This document shows, piece after piece, positions 52,382-63,633 of a stretch of 63,663 nucleotides of DNA; within the stretch, counting starts at the first letter, position 1; each line of letters opens with the position of its first letter. The translations under genes were made by a program, and so were the position numbers. The notes below the pieces were generated by a model that ran no database searches, was not told the origin of the DNA, and saw only the letters and a program-made list of their open reading frames with translations. Source of the stretch: Lachnospiraceae bacterium (lineage in GTDB: Bacteria > Bacillota > Clostridia > Lachnospirales > Lachnospiraceae); contig SVFO01000024.1 of assembly GCA_015056795.1 (NCBI GenBank), positions 1 through 63,663 on the forward strand. The letters are read 5' to 3'.

Positions 52382-53117
52382 ATTAATAAAGGCAGAAGGC
52401 TTTCGCTTAAGGAGACAAATTACGTTTTTACTCGTTTGTACCGTGATCTACGGCTTGATTCCGGCAGTTACCTCCATCAATGCATGGGAAGCGAATTTAG
52501 GTACGCAGTTGGAGGGAAGCGGGATCACCGTCATGTCCCTCATGATGCTGTTTCCACCGATATTCGCCAGCATTACGGGAAATCTGTATGATCATGGGAA
52601 GCTCGGATATTATGAGATTATGGCTGGAAATAAAACCTTTGGAATCGTATTTAGTAAGCTTGCGACGGATGGAGCTTTGTTCCTGGTTTTAACCGCTGTT
52701 GCGACCTGCGCATATTATGTGTCTGCGGGCATTCGTAATGGCTTTGGCGGCTTTGATCATGCACTGATTCGGTTGCTTCTGATCATTTTGGTTTTGGCGC
52801 ACATGGTATTCTGTTGTGTCCTGATTACGCTCTGCGTAAGGCAGGTTCGAACGGGTGCGGTTGCATGCTTTATGAGATTTTGGATCATAGACACTTTGTT
52901 TTTCCCGTTTTTAATGTGGCTTGCGGGAACGGTGATGGATTTGAAAAAGTTGGCCCTTCATTTCAGCTACATGAGCCTGGCAAATCAGCTGATGATCTTG
53001 GTCAGCGAGCCGTTAGACGCGATGATTGTCCTGCATGTCCTGCTTGGCTTTGCGGCTGAATTTGCCCTTTGGTATGTTATCATTGATTTGGGGATTAGAA
53101 AGAGAAAGATTGCATGA
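52374..53117 (+). CDS. ABC-2 type transporter permease (immunity/bacitracin-like)
   Basis: 247 aa with six hydrophobic segments, e.g. ITFLLVCTVIYGLIPAV and ALFLVLTAVATCAYYV. The first cytoplasmic strand NKLIKAEGFRLRR is typical of BcrB/lantibiotic immunity permeases. The start is ATG 52374 behind GGGAAGGTGGG, inside the end of the ATPase gene. The stop overlaps the kinase start (ATGA). The substrate is unknown. Confidence 0.85.
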   Translation: MNKLIKAEGFRLRRQITFLLVCTVIYGLIPAVTSINAWEANLGTQLEGSGITVMSLMMLFPPIFASITGNLYDHGKLGYYEIMAGNKTFGIVFSKLATDGALFLVLTAVATCAYYVSAGIRNGFGGFDHALIRLLLIILVLAHMVFCCVLITLCVRQVRTGAVACFMRFWIIDTLFFPFLMWLAGTVMDLKKLALHFSYMSLANQLMILVSEPLDAMIVLHVLLGFAAEFALWYVIIDLGIRKRKIA

Positions 53118-54040
53118 ACAATGTACTGATACTGTTATGTGTCATATTGGCTGGCGTTGTCGCCGTATTGGCCGTAAGGCTAGTGCAGCGTAAGCGCCAG
53201 CTTACGCTTTTTACCAGACAGCTTCAGGAGATTCGAGAGCAAAGGCAAAACCGTCTGATTCGCGTGGAACACTTCGACGGGGAGACGATTGCCCTTGCAA
53301 AGGAGCTACAGGCCTTTGTGGATGAGGAACAGCTTTTGATCAAAGAGGCGGAGGCAGATCGTCAGGCAGTTAAGACCATGGTGGCAGGCATCTCACATGA
53401 TTTCCGCACGCCTTTAACGGCAGCAGGCGGTTACATGCAGATGATCGCACAGGATCAGGGCTTGTCGCAGCGGAGCCGTTCTTATCTCGACAAGGCCATT
53501 GCGAAAACCGCCTATCTGAAGGAGCTGTCGGATGAATTCTTTGCACTCTCCCTAGTGGAGGGAAAGGGAAGCGAAGAACGGGCAGTACTTTCGTTAAAGC
53601 GAATGCTGGAGGAAGTGACGCTCTCGCAATATGAATGGATTGAGACAGCAGGAATTCAGTTCTCTGCGGAAGTGACAGAGGATTCCTGTGACATTTTTGC
53701 AAGCGAGGTGGACATCCTGCGACTTTTGGAAAACCTGTATTCCAACGCACGTAAATATGCAAAAAGCAGAATCGCGATCAAACTCTCACGGACGGAAGAT
53801 GGGAGATGCGAGTTGGTATTTTCGAATGATGGTGATCTCCTTTCTGCATCGGACATGGAATCCATTTTTAAGCCCTTTTATCGCAGTGCTTCCGGAGATA
53901 CGCCTGGAAGCGGTTTGGGACTTTATGTCGTAAAGAGAATCATGGAAAAATATGACGGAGAAATCAGTGCAAGGATGCTTGGTACGGAGGATTTTGAGAT
54001 CAAAATGTGCTTTCCTCTAAGCGCAGAAAAAAGGAATTAA
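53114..54040 (+). CDS. Sensor histidine kinase
   Basis: 308 aa. One N-terminal membrane helix and no sizeable extracellular domain, then a dimerisation helix with His95 in GISHDFRTPLTAAGG and an ATPase domain with LLENLYSNARKYAK (N box), LVFSNDGD (G1) and GSGLGLYVVKRIM (G2). The lack of a sensor domain fits kinases that sense flux through a partner ABC transporter. It is the fourth gene of the module, coupled to the permease by ATGA overlap. Confidence 0.93.
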   Translation: MNNVLILLCVILAGVVAVLAVRLVQRKRQLTLFTRQLQEIREQRQNRLIRVEHFDGETIALAKELQAFVDEEQLLIKEAEADRQAVKTMVAGISHDFRTPLTAAGGYMQMIAQDQGLSQRSRSYLDKAIAKTAYLKELSDEFFALSLVEGKGSEERAVLSLKRMLEEVTLSQYEWIETAGIQFSAEVTEDSCDIFASEVDILRLLENLYSNARKYAKSRIAIKLSRTEDGRCELVFSNDGDLLSASDMESIFKPFYRSASGDTPGSGLGLYVVKRIMEKYDGEISARMLGTEDFEIKMCFPLSAEKRN

Positions 54041-54059
54041 AAAATTTTGAAAAAAGGGA

Positions 54060-54088
54060 TTGACAAACGCAAAAAAGTGGCGTATGAT
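54060..54088 (+). promoter_or_regulatory. glnN promoter
   Basis: Perfect TTGACA (54060-54065), 17 bp, TATGAT (54083-54088), beginning 20 bp after the kinase stop. It shares TTTTGAAAAAA upstream, GATTGACAAA at the -35 and GGCGTATGATTC around the -10 with the gltB promoter. Confidence 0.85.
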
Positions 54089-54094
54089 TCGCTA

Positions 54095-54222
54095 CATAAA
54101 GACAAGGGCGTCTGCGAACGGAATGTTCACAGACGCTTTCTCTTTATACAAAAACCCTAATCAACATAGGCAAAGGCAAAGGCGCCGTCGGTGGTAAAAT
54201 CACCCTCGGCGCCTTTTCTAAT
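54095..54222 (+). ncRNA. Two-hairpin glnN leader, duplicate of the gltB leader
   Basis: Hairpin 1: GCGTCTG (54108-54114) / CAGACGC (54130-54136), a C-A mismatch, then GAAC/GTTC around a 5-nt loop, followed by TTTCTCTTTAT. Hairpin 2: AAAGGCGCCG (54178-54187) / CGGCGCCTTT (54207-54216) perfect, a 2x2 internal loop, GGTG/CACC and a 7-nt loop, then TTTTCT. The AAAGACAA block before hairpin 1 and AGGCAAAGGCGCC into hairpin 2 recur in the gltB leader. From 54223 to 54322 I see only the glnN ribosome binding site. Confidence 0.8.
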
Positions 54223-54322
54223 GCCGAAAAAATCAAGTGAAAGAAAGGCATGCAATTCTTCACTGATTTCGAACAGCATGGAAGAGCAGGGATTAAGAAA
54301 AATTTTTAGGGAGGAATTAACC

Positions 54323-56419
54323 ATGGGAACAGTTTTAGATTATTTTGGTAGTCTGGTTTTTGATGACAGGGTGATGAAGGCGAACTTATCCGCTAAGGTT
54401 TATAATTCGCTGAAGAAGACGATTGATGAAGGCGCTAAGCTGGATGAGAGCGTCGCAAATGCAGTGGCAATTGCTATGAGGGATTGGGCAGTTGCAAATG
54501 GTGCCACCCATTATACCCATTGGTTTCAGCCTTTAACTGGTATTACCGCAGAAAAGCATGACAGCTTTATCTCCCCCGCACCCGACGGTGGCGTGCTGAT
54601 GGAGTTTTCCGGAAAGGAATTGATTCAGGGCGAGCCTGATGCATCTTCCTTCCCGAGTGGAGGTTTGAGAGCTACCTTCGAGGCAAGAGGCTATACAGCA
54701 TGGGATCCTACCTCCTATGCATTCATTAAAGGCAAAACACTTTGCATTCCCACCGCATTCTGTTCTTATGGCGGTGAGGCGCTGGATAAGAAAACTCCAC
54801 TGCTTCGTTCCATGGAAGCATTGAACAAGCAAGCGTTGAGAATTTTAAGACTCTTCGGAAATGACACTGCAAAATGTGTTAGATCTTCCGTGGGACCTGA
54901 GCAGGAGTACTTCCTGATCACCAAGGAAATGTATGATCAGCGTCCTGACCTCCGCTTCACCGGAAGAACCCTTTTCGGAGCAAAGCCTCCTAAGGGACAG
55001 GAGATGGATGATCATTACTTCGGCGTAATCAAGCCCAGAGTTCAGGCATACATGGAGGAGCTGAATCAGGAACTTTGGAAGCTTGGAATCCTTGCAAAGA
55101 CGGAGCATAACGAGGTGGCACCTGCACAGCATGAGCTGGCACCCATCTACAGCACCACGAACATTGCAACGGATCACAACCAGCTGACCATGGAGATCAT
55201 GCAGAAGGTTGCAGCAAAGCACGGTCTGGTATGTCTCCTTCATGAGAAGCCCTTCGCAGGCGTAAACGGAAGTGGTAAGCATAACAACTGGTCCATCGCA
55301 ACCGATACAGGAATCAACCTTCTTTCGCCTGGCGATACGCCTTATGAAAACGCTCAGTTCTTATTGTTCTGCTGCGCAGTCATCAAGGCAGTGGATGATT
55401 ATCAGGATCTGCTGAGACTTTCCGTTGCAACCGCAGGAAACGATCACAGACTTGGCGCAAACGAGGCACCGCCCGCAGTTATCTCCATCTTCCTTGGCGA
55501 CGAGCTCTCCGCAGTCATGGATGCCATTGAAAGCGGAAAGCCTTATAAGGGAACGGAAAAGACGGTGATGAAGCTCGGCGTAGACGTGCTTCCGAAGTTT
55601 AACAGAGACACGACCGACAGAAACAGAACCTCACCCTTCGCATTCACCGGAAACAAATTTGAGTTCCGTATGCTTGGTTCTTCCAACAGCATCGCATGTG
55701 CAAACATCATGTTGAACAGTGCAGTTGCTGAGTCCTTGAAGATTTACGCAGACAGACTTGAAAAGGCTAAGGACTTCCAGGGCGCATTGCATGAGATGAT
55801 CCGCAAGACCATTAAGGATCACAAGCACATCATCTTCAACGGCAATGGTTATGATGACAGTTGGATCAAGGAAGCAACCGAGAAGAGAGGTCTTTTGAAC
55901 TATCGTACCACCGCAGATTGCATGCCTCATCTGCTGGATGAGAAGAACGTAAAGATGCTGACGAGCCACAAGGTATTCTCCGAGGCTGAGCTGAAGTCCA
56001 GATGCGAGATTATGCTGGAGAACTACAACAAGACCGTGACCATCGAGGCAAACACCATGATCGAGATGGCAAAGACCCAGATCGTTCCGGCAATCGAAAG
56101 CTTCACCGCAGACATTGCAGGCAGTGCTGCAACGAAGAAAGCATTAAATAACAAGCTCGCCTGCAAGTACGAGACGGAGCTGGTTAGCAAGCTTTCCGAG
56201 CTGACGGATGAGATTTATACCAAGATCGGTGAATTGGAGAAGGCAGTCGCAGGACTGTCGAAGGCAAAGGATACCATCAAGGAATCCGAACTGATCCGCG
56301 ACAAGATTTTGCCTAAGATGGCAGAACTCAGAAAGCCTGTCGATGAGGCTGAAACCATTACCGCCAAGGATTACTGGCCTTATCCATCCTATGGTGATCT
56401 GCTTTTCGGAGTCAAATAA
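54323..56419 (+). CDS. glnN: Glutamine synthetase type III
   Basis: 698 aa, the size of GSIII rather than the 440-470 aa of GSI. The catalytic core shows [57 protein letters not shown] (ATP/glutamate region) and [21 protein letters not shown]. It makes glutamine from glutamate and ammonium with ATP. The start is ATG 54323 behind TAGGGAGGAATTAACC; the open frame back to 54191 covers leader hairpin 2 and is not used. It is followed by the amtB leader. Confidence 0.97.
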   Translation: MGTVLDYFGSLVFDDRVMKANLSAKVYNSLKKTIDEGAKLDESVANAVAIAMRDWAVANGATHYTHWFQPLTGITAEKHDSFISPAPDGGVLMEFSGKELIQGEPDASSFPSGGLRATFEARGYTAWDPTSYAFIKGKTLCIPTAFCSYGGEALDKKTPLLRSMEALNKQALRILRLFGNDTAKCVRSSVGPEQEYFLITKEMYDQRPDLRFTGRTLFGAKPPKGQEMDDHYFGVIKPRVQAYMEELNQELWKLGILAKTEHNEVAPAQHELAPIYSTTNIATDHNQLTMEIMQKVAAKHGLVCLLHEKPFAGVNGSGKHNNWSIATDTGINLLSPGDTPYENAQFLLFCCAVIKAVDDYQDLLRLSVATAGNDHRLGANEAPPAVISIFLGDELSAVMDAIESGKPYKGTEKTVMKLGVDVLPKFNRDTTDRNRTSPFAFTGNKFEFRMLGSSNSIACANIMLNSAVAESLKIYADRLEKAKDFQGALHEMIRKTIKDHKHIIFNGNGYDDSWIKEATEKRGLLNYRTTADCMPHLLDEKNVKMLTSHKVFSEAELKSRCEIMLENYNKTVTIEANTMIEMAKTQIVPAIESFTADIAGSAATKKALNNKLACKYETELVSKLSELTDEIYTKIGELEKAVAGLSKAKDTIKESELIRDKILPKMAELRKPVDEAETITAKDYWPYPSYGDLLFGVK

Positions 56420-56430
56420 TACACTAGTTT

Positions 56431-56459
56431 TTGAAAACTACTTTTATGCTGTGCATACT
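56431..56459 (+). promoter_or_regulatory. Candidate amtB promoter
   Basis: TTGAAA (56431-56436), 17 bp, CATACT (56454-56459). The predicted start, near 56466, coincides with the first base of the long leader hairpin. Confidence 0.6.
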
Positions 56460-56465
56460 GCCTAA

Positions 56466-56657
56466 GTGCAAGCCGTGGGCCTCCTCAAGGAACAATTAGC
56501 CGGCTGCACTTAGCAAACTGGCTGGCTGAATGGGAGATTTCGAGGACTGTTTGAGGAGCTTTAGCTCCGAGTTCCGCAGAAATCTCCCAGGCCATGAAGA
56601 CGGGCAGTGAGCTTAGTGACAGCCGAGCCGTTCCATGAGGAGGCCCACGGCTTGCAC
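56466..56657 (+). ncRNA. 192-nt hairpin at the 5' end of the amtB leader
   Basis: A perfect 22-bp pair joins 56466-56487 to 56636-56657, then one mismatch and GGAAC/GTTCC (56489-56493/56630-56634). Further in, GGCTG-CACT-t-AGC pairs with GCT-t-AGTG-a-CAGCC. A perfect 11-bp pair joins 56531-56541 to 56579-56589, and the tip is GGAGC-TTTA-GCTCC. There is no open frame. The core TCGAGGACTGTTTGA (56540-56554) nearly repeats one in the element at 21619. It may be a leader RNA for amtB or a mobile structured repeat that landed there. Confidence 0.7.
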
Positions 56658-56705
56658 GAGACATATTGATGCGATAAAGGAATGTATGATTAGGGAGAAA
56701 AGATA

Positions 56706-56768
56706 ATGAACGACAATGAGAGTGAGAATGGCAATAATTGGAATGTAATTGGGGATGACATCATTTAG
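56706..56768 (+). CDS. Possible 20-residue Asn-rich leader peptide upstream of amtB
   Basis: ATG 56706 to TAG 56766-56768 encodes MNDNESENGNNWNVIGDDII, with six Asn, three Asp and two Glu in 20 residues. AGGGAG lies 8 bp upstream, an excellent ribosome binding site for an otherwise unexplained short frame. It sits between the long hairpin and another hairpin in the amtB leader. Ribosome stalling at Asn codons could report amino-acid nitrogen status. No known family; chance is possible. Confidence 0.45.
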   Translation: MNDNESENGNNWNVIGDDII

Positions 56769-56769
56769 C

Positions 56770-56810
56770 CGTCGTGAGCTCTAGGAGTAAAAGCGAGAGT
56801 CCTCACGGCG
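56770..56810 (+). other. Hairpin between the leader peptide and amtB
   Basis: CGTCGTGAG (56770-56778) / CTCACGGCG (56802-56810) with an inner CTCT/AGAG pair. There is no U-tract, so it is not an ordinary terminator. It begins 2 nt after the leader-peptide stop and ends 28 nt before the amtB start codon. It could affect amtB translation. Confidence 0.55.
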
Positions 56811-56838
56811 AGACATGGGTAGACAAGGAGAGACAATT

Positions 56839-58641
56839 ATGAGTGAGGAGATTCGTTTAGCAGTTCAAGAATTAATTTCTTCTGAAGTGTATGGCGTTTG
56901 GTTTTTGATCGGTGCAGCATTGGTGTTCTGGATGCAGGCCGGATTTGCAATGGTAGAGGCTGGATTTGCAAGAGCAAAAAACTCTGGTAACATCCTGATG
57001 AAGAACCTGATGGATTTCTGTATCGGTACAGTCACGTTTATTCTGATTGGTTTTGGTTTGCTTTTAGGCGAAGACATGATGGGCATCATTGGTAAGCCTG
57101 GCTTTGATGTGTTTACCAGCTATGCAAACTTTGACTGGTCCAACTTTATTTTCAACTTAGTATTTTGTGCCACCACCGCAACGATTGTATCTGGTGCCAT
57201 GGCAGAGAGAACAAGATTTTTAAGCTACTGTGTATATTCCGCAATCATTTCCGCTTTGATTTATCCGATCGAAGCTCACTGGACCTGGGGCGGCGGATTC
57301 CTTGCACAGATGGGCTTCCACGATTTCGCCGGTTCCACCTGTATCCACATGGTTGGTGGTATCTGTGCTCTGATCGGTGCAATCATGGTTGGTCCTAGAA
57401 TTGGTAAGTTCATGAAGGATAAGGATGGTAAGGTGACGAAGGTCAATGCCTTCCCTGGCCACAACCTCCCGATTGGATGCCTCGGTGTATTCATTCTGTG
57501 GCTTGGCTGGTACGGCTTTAACGGTGCAGCAGCAGTATCTCTGGATGAGCTTGGTTCCATCTTTGTTACTACGACGATCGCTCCTGCAATTGCAACGGTT
57601 GTCTGCATGATCTTTACTTGGGTTAAGTACGGTAAGCCCGATGTTTCCATGTGTTTGAACGCTTCCTTGGCAGGTCTGGTAGCAATTACCGCTCCTTGCG
57701 ACGTATGTGATGCCTTAGGTGCCATCGTAATTGGTGCCGTTGCCGGACTTCTGGTATGCTTTGGCGTATGGCTTCTGGATTACAAGCTTCGCGTGGATGA
57801 CCCTGTTGGTGCAGTTGCAGTTCATATGATGAACGGTATCTGGGGTACGATCGCAGTTGGTCTGTTTGCAACTCCTAGTGCTCCTGCATTTGCAAGAGGC
57901 ATTGGTGATGGCGTAAGCTTTGGCGCAAACCAGATCGCAGGCGCTGGACTTTTCTACGGCGGCGGATTCAAGCAGTTAGGTATTCAGCTCGTTGGTTTTG
58001 CTGCAACGGCTGCATGGACTGCAGTAGCCATCACGATTACCTTTATCGTAATCAAGGCAATCTTCGGTCTGAGAGTTACCGAGGAAGAGGAAATTACTGG
58101 TCTGGATGCAACCGAGCATGGCTTGGCTAGCGCATATTCAGGATTTGCAATCATGGACGTATCCAACACCATGACGATGGAGGTTAACGAGAACACGAAC
58201 CTTGGCAGCGACTCTTATGAGGAGGCAAGCGAGGCGAAGAAGAAGGCAGCAGTCAGCGTGACGAAGCTTCCTGAGGTTGTAAACACTGGTATTCACAAGG
58301 TTGTCATTATTGCAAAGATGACCCGCTACGAAGTATTAAAGAAGGCTTTGAATGATCTGGGCGTAACTGGTATGACCGTTGTCAACGTTATGGGTTGTGG
58401 TATCCAGAAGGGTGCTGGCGAGAAGTACCGTGGCGTTGAGATGGATGCAACATTGTTACCGAAGGTAAAGGTAGAGGTTGTTGTCAGCGAGATCCCCGTA
58501 GATAAGGTGATCGAGGCTGCTAAGAAGGCTCTGTATACTGGACATATCGGTGATGGTAAGATCTTCGTATACGGTGTTGAGAACGTCATCAAGGTTCGTA
58601 CTGGTGAAGAAGGATTTGCAGCATTACAGGATGTTGAATAA
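56839..58641 (+). CDS. amtB: Ammonium transporter fused to a C-terminal P-II domain
   Basis: 600 aa. Residues 1 to about 420 are an Amt channel with 11 membrane segments: FWMQAGFAMVEAGFARAKN, the pore His in STCIHMVGG and the second in VAVHMMNGIWG. A linker of about 60 residues leads to a P-II domain at about 485-600 (IHKVVIIAKMTRYEVLKKAL, GVTGMTVVNVMGCGIQKG, GHIGDGKIFVYGVENVIKVR). P-II normally binds ATP/ADP and 2-oxoglutarate and plugs the channel. The T-loop keeps Tyr530 in YRG, but the position of the uridylylated Tyr51 of enteric P-II is Met535. The start is ATG 56839 behind AAGGAG. Confidence 0.96.
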   Translation: MSEEIRLAVQELISSEVYGVWFLIGAALVFWMQAGFAMVEAGFARAKNSGNILMKNLMDFCIGTVTFILIGFGLLLGEDMMGIIGKPGFDVFTSYANFDWSNFIFNLVFCATTATIVSGAMAERTRFLSYCVYSAIISALIYPIEAHWTWGGGFLAQMGFHDFAGSTCIHMVGGICALIGAIMVGPRIGKFMKDKDGKVTKVNAFPGHNLPIGCLGVFILWLGWYGFNGAAAVSLDELGSIFVTTTIAPAIATVVCMIFTWVKYGKPDVSMCLNASLAGLVAITAPCDVCDALGAIVIGAVAGLLVCFGVWLLDYKLRVDDPVGAVAVHMMNGIWGTIAVGLFATPSAPAFARGIGDGVSFGANQIAGAGLFYGGGFKQLGIQLVGFAATAAWTAVAITITFIVIKAIFGLRVTEEEEITGLDATEHGLASAYSGFAIMDVSNTMTMEVNENTNLGSDSYEEASEAKKKAAVSVTKLPEVVNTGIHKVVIIAKMTRYEVLKKALNDLGVTGMTVVNVMGCGIQKGAGEKYRGVEMDATLLPKVKVEVVVSEIPVDKVIEAAKKALYTGHIGDGKIFVYGVENVIKVRTGEEGFAALQDVE

Positions 58642-58685
58642 AGTCATTCTAACAACTAGTTTTAACTAAAAAAATAATAAAGCAA

Positions 58686-58727
58686 GCCGGCAGACGGGGC
58701 ATGACAAAATGCTTCGGTGCTGCCGGC
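58686..58727 (+). other. GC-rich hairpin in the asnB leader
   Basis: GCCGGCAG (58686-58693) / CTGCCGGC (58720-58727) perfect, with an inner CGGGGCAT/ATGCTTCG helix (two G-U pairs) closing a GACAAA loop. There is no U-tract. It ends 25 nt before the asnB start and just before its GGAGG. It may be a regulatory RNA fold or a 3' end of amtB mRNA. Confidence 0.5.
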
Positions 58728-58752
58728 AATGCAATTTGTGGAGGAATTATTT

Positions 58753-60375
58753 ATGTGTTCGATTATGGGTTATTGTGGAAAGGGCGTCAGCCTTCAAAAA
58801 TTTCGTGATGGATTTGATGAGACCATCTCTCGTGGACCAGATGACAGCAGAATTGTGGATACGGGAAATGGTATTTTAGGATTTCATAGATTGGCAATTA
58901 TGGGACTCACCCCGGAGGGCATGCAGCCCTTTTCCCTGGGAAAGAATTACGTGGTTTGTAACGGTGAGTTATATGGATTTGAAAAGGATCGGGAGGAGCT
59001 GAAGAAAAAGGGATATACCTTCGAAAGTGACAGCGATTGTGAGATTCTTCTTCCCATGTACAAGGAGTACGGAGAGAAGATGTTCTCCATGTTGGATGCA
59101 GAATTCGCGTGCATCATTTATGATGGAGAGAATGGACAGTTTCTGGCAGCGAGAGATCCCATCGGCATTCGCCCGTTATATTATGGATATGATGACAAGG
59201 GAACCATTGTTTTTGCGAGTGAGGCAAAGAACCTTGTGAAAATTGCAAAGCGTATTATGCCGTTCCCTCCTGGATATTATTATGTCAGCGGTGAGCTTGG
59301 AACGACCTATGATCCTGAGCATGAGGCCGAGAAATTCCATTGCTACTGCGACATCGTTAAGGTTGATCAGGTTTGCAAGGATGACCTGGAAACCGTTTGT
59401 AAAAACATTCATGATAAGCTGGTGGCAGGTGTTGAGAAGAGACTGGTTGCAGATGCGAAGGTAGGCTTCCTTCTGTCTGGCGGCTTGGATTCTTCGCTGG
59501 TATGTGCCATTGCTGCAAAGAAGTCTGACAAGCCGATCAGAACCTTTGCCATTGGTATGAGCGAGGATGCCATTGATTTGAAATATGCAAAGCAGGTGGC
59601 GGATTACATTGGCAGCGATCACAAGGAAGTATACATGACGCCGCAGGATGTTCTTTCCAGTTTGGAAAAGGTCATTAAGCTCCTTGGAACCTATGACATT
59701 ACGACCATTCGTGCCAGCATGGGCATGTACCTTGTCTGCAAGGCCATCCATGAGCTGACGGATGTACGCGTGCTTCTTACCGGTGAGATTTCTGATGAAT
59801 TATTTGGATATAAATATACGGACTTTGCTCCCTCCGCACAGGCCTTTCAGGAGGAGGCAGTCAAGAGAATCCATGAGCTTCACATGTACGACGTGCTCCG
59901 TGCGGACCGTTGCATTTCCGTGAACTCCTTGGAGGCGCGTGTTCCCTTTGGCGATCTTGATTTCGTGAAGTATGTCATGAGCATTGATCCAGAGAAGAAA
60001 ATCAATATCTATGGCAAGGGCAAGTACCTGCTCCGTCATGCCTTCGAGGAAGGAGACTATCTCCCTCATGACATTTTGTGGCGTGAGAAGGCTGCCTTCT
60101 CTGATGCCGTAGGTCACTCCATGGTGGATTACCTGAAGGAGTATGCAGAGAGCAAATACACGCAGGAGGAATTCGAAAAGGGCTGCTTAAAATACGATTA
60201 TGCAAGACCTTTTACGAAGGAGTCCTTACTGTATCGTGACATCTTTGAGAAGTACTATCCCGGACAGGCCGAGATGGTTGTTGACTTCTGGATGCCGAAC
60301 AAGAGCTGGGAGGGCTGTAACGTGAACGATCCTTCAGCGAGAGTTCTTTCTAACTACGGTGACAGTGGTAAGTAA
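58753..60375 (+). CDS. asnB: Asparagine synthase (glutamine-hydrolysing)
   Basis: 540 aa. The start is ATG 58753, giving the class II glutaminase nucleophile Cys2 (MCSIMGY); a longer frame from 58717 would bury that Cys and is wrong. DSRIVDTGNGILGFHRL and the ARDPIGIRPLYYG block belong to the glutaminase half. The synthetase half has the pyrophosphatase loop LSGGLDSS at 241-248. It makes asparagine from aspartate, glutamine and ATP. GTGGAGGAATT precedes the ATG. pyrG follows after 32 bp. Confidence 0.97.
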   Translation: MCSIMGYCGKGVSLQKFRDGFDETISRGPDDSRIVDTGNGILGFHRLAIMGLTPEGMQPFSLGKNYVVCNGELYGFEKDREELKKKGYTFESDSDCEILLPMYKEYGEKMFSMLDAEFACIIYDGENGQFLAARDPIGIRPLYYGYDDKGTIVFASEAKNLVKIAKRIMPFPPGYYYVSGELGTTYDPEHEAEKFHCYCDIVKVDQVCKDDLETVCKNIHDKLVAGVEKRLVADAKVGFLLSGGLDSSLVCAIAAKKSDKPIRTFAIGMSEDAIDLKYAKQVADYIGSDHKEVYMTPQDVLSSLEKVIKLLGTYDITTIRASMGMYLVCKAIHELTDVRVLLTGEISDELFGYKYTDFAPSAQAFQEEAVKRIHELHMYDVLRADRCISVNSLEARVPFGDLDFVKYVMSIDPEKKINIYGKGKYLLRHAFEEGDYLPHDILWREKAAFSDAVGHSMVDYLKEYAESKYTQEEFEKGCLKYDYARPFTKESLLYRDIFEKYYPGQAEMVVDFWMPNKSWEGCNVNDPSARVLSNYGDSGK

Positions 60376-60401
60376 TATGTAAAAAAGTTGATTAGGGGTG
60401 A

Positions 60402-63577
<3,176 letters not shown>

Positions 63578-63600
63578 GACGCCTCCCAGATTGAAGACAA

Positions 63601-63633
63601 AGTCCGAGGTTGATTGCCTCGGACTATTTTTTT
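63601..63633 (+). terminator. Terminator of the asnB-pyrG-purF unit
   Basis: Perfect 9-bp stem AGTCCGAGG (63601-63609) / CCTCGGACT (63617-63625), 7-nt loop, then ATTTTTTT. Confidence 0.92.

Noticed and set aside
54191..54322. N-terminal extension of glutamine synthetase by 44 codons
   Set aside because: It would start inside leader hairpin 2. ATG 54323 has a near-perfect ribosome binding site and matches the start of GSIII proteins.
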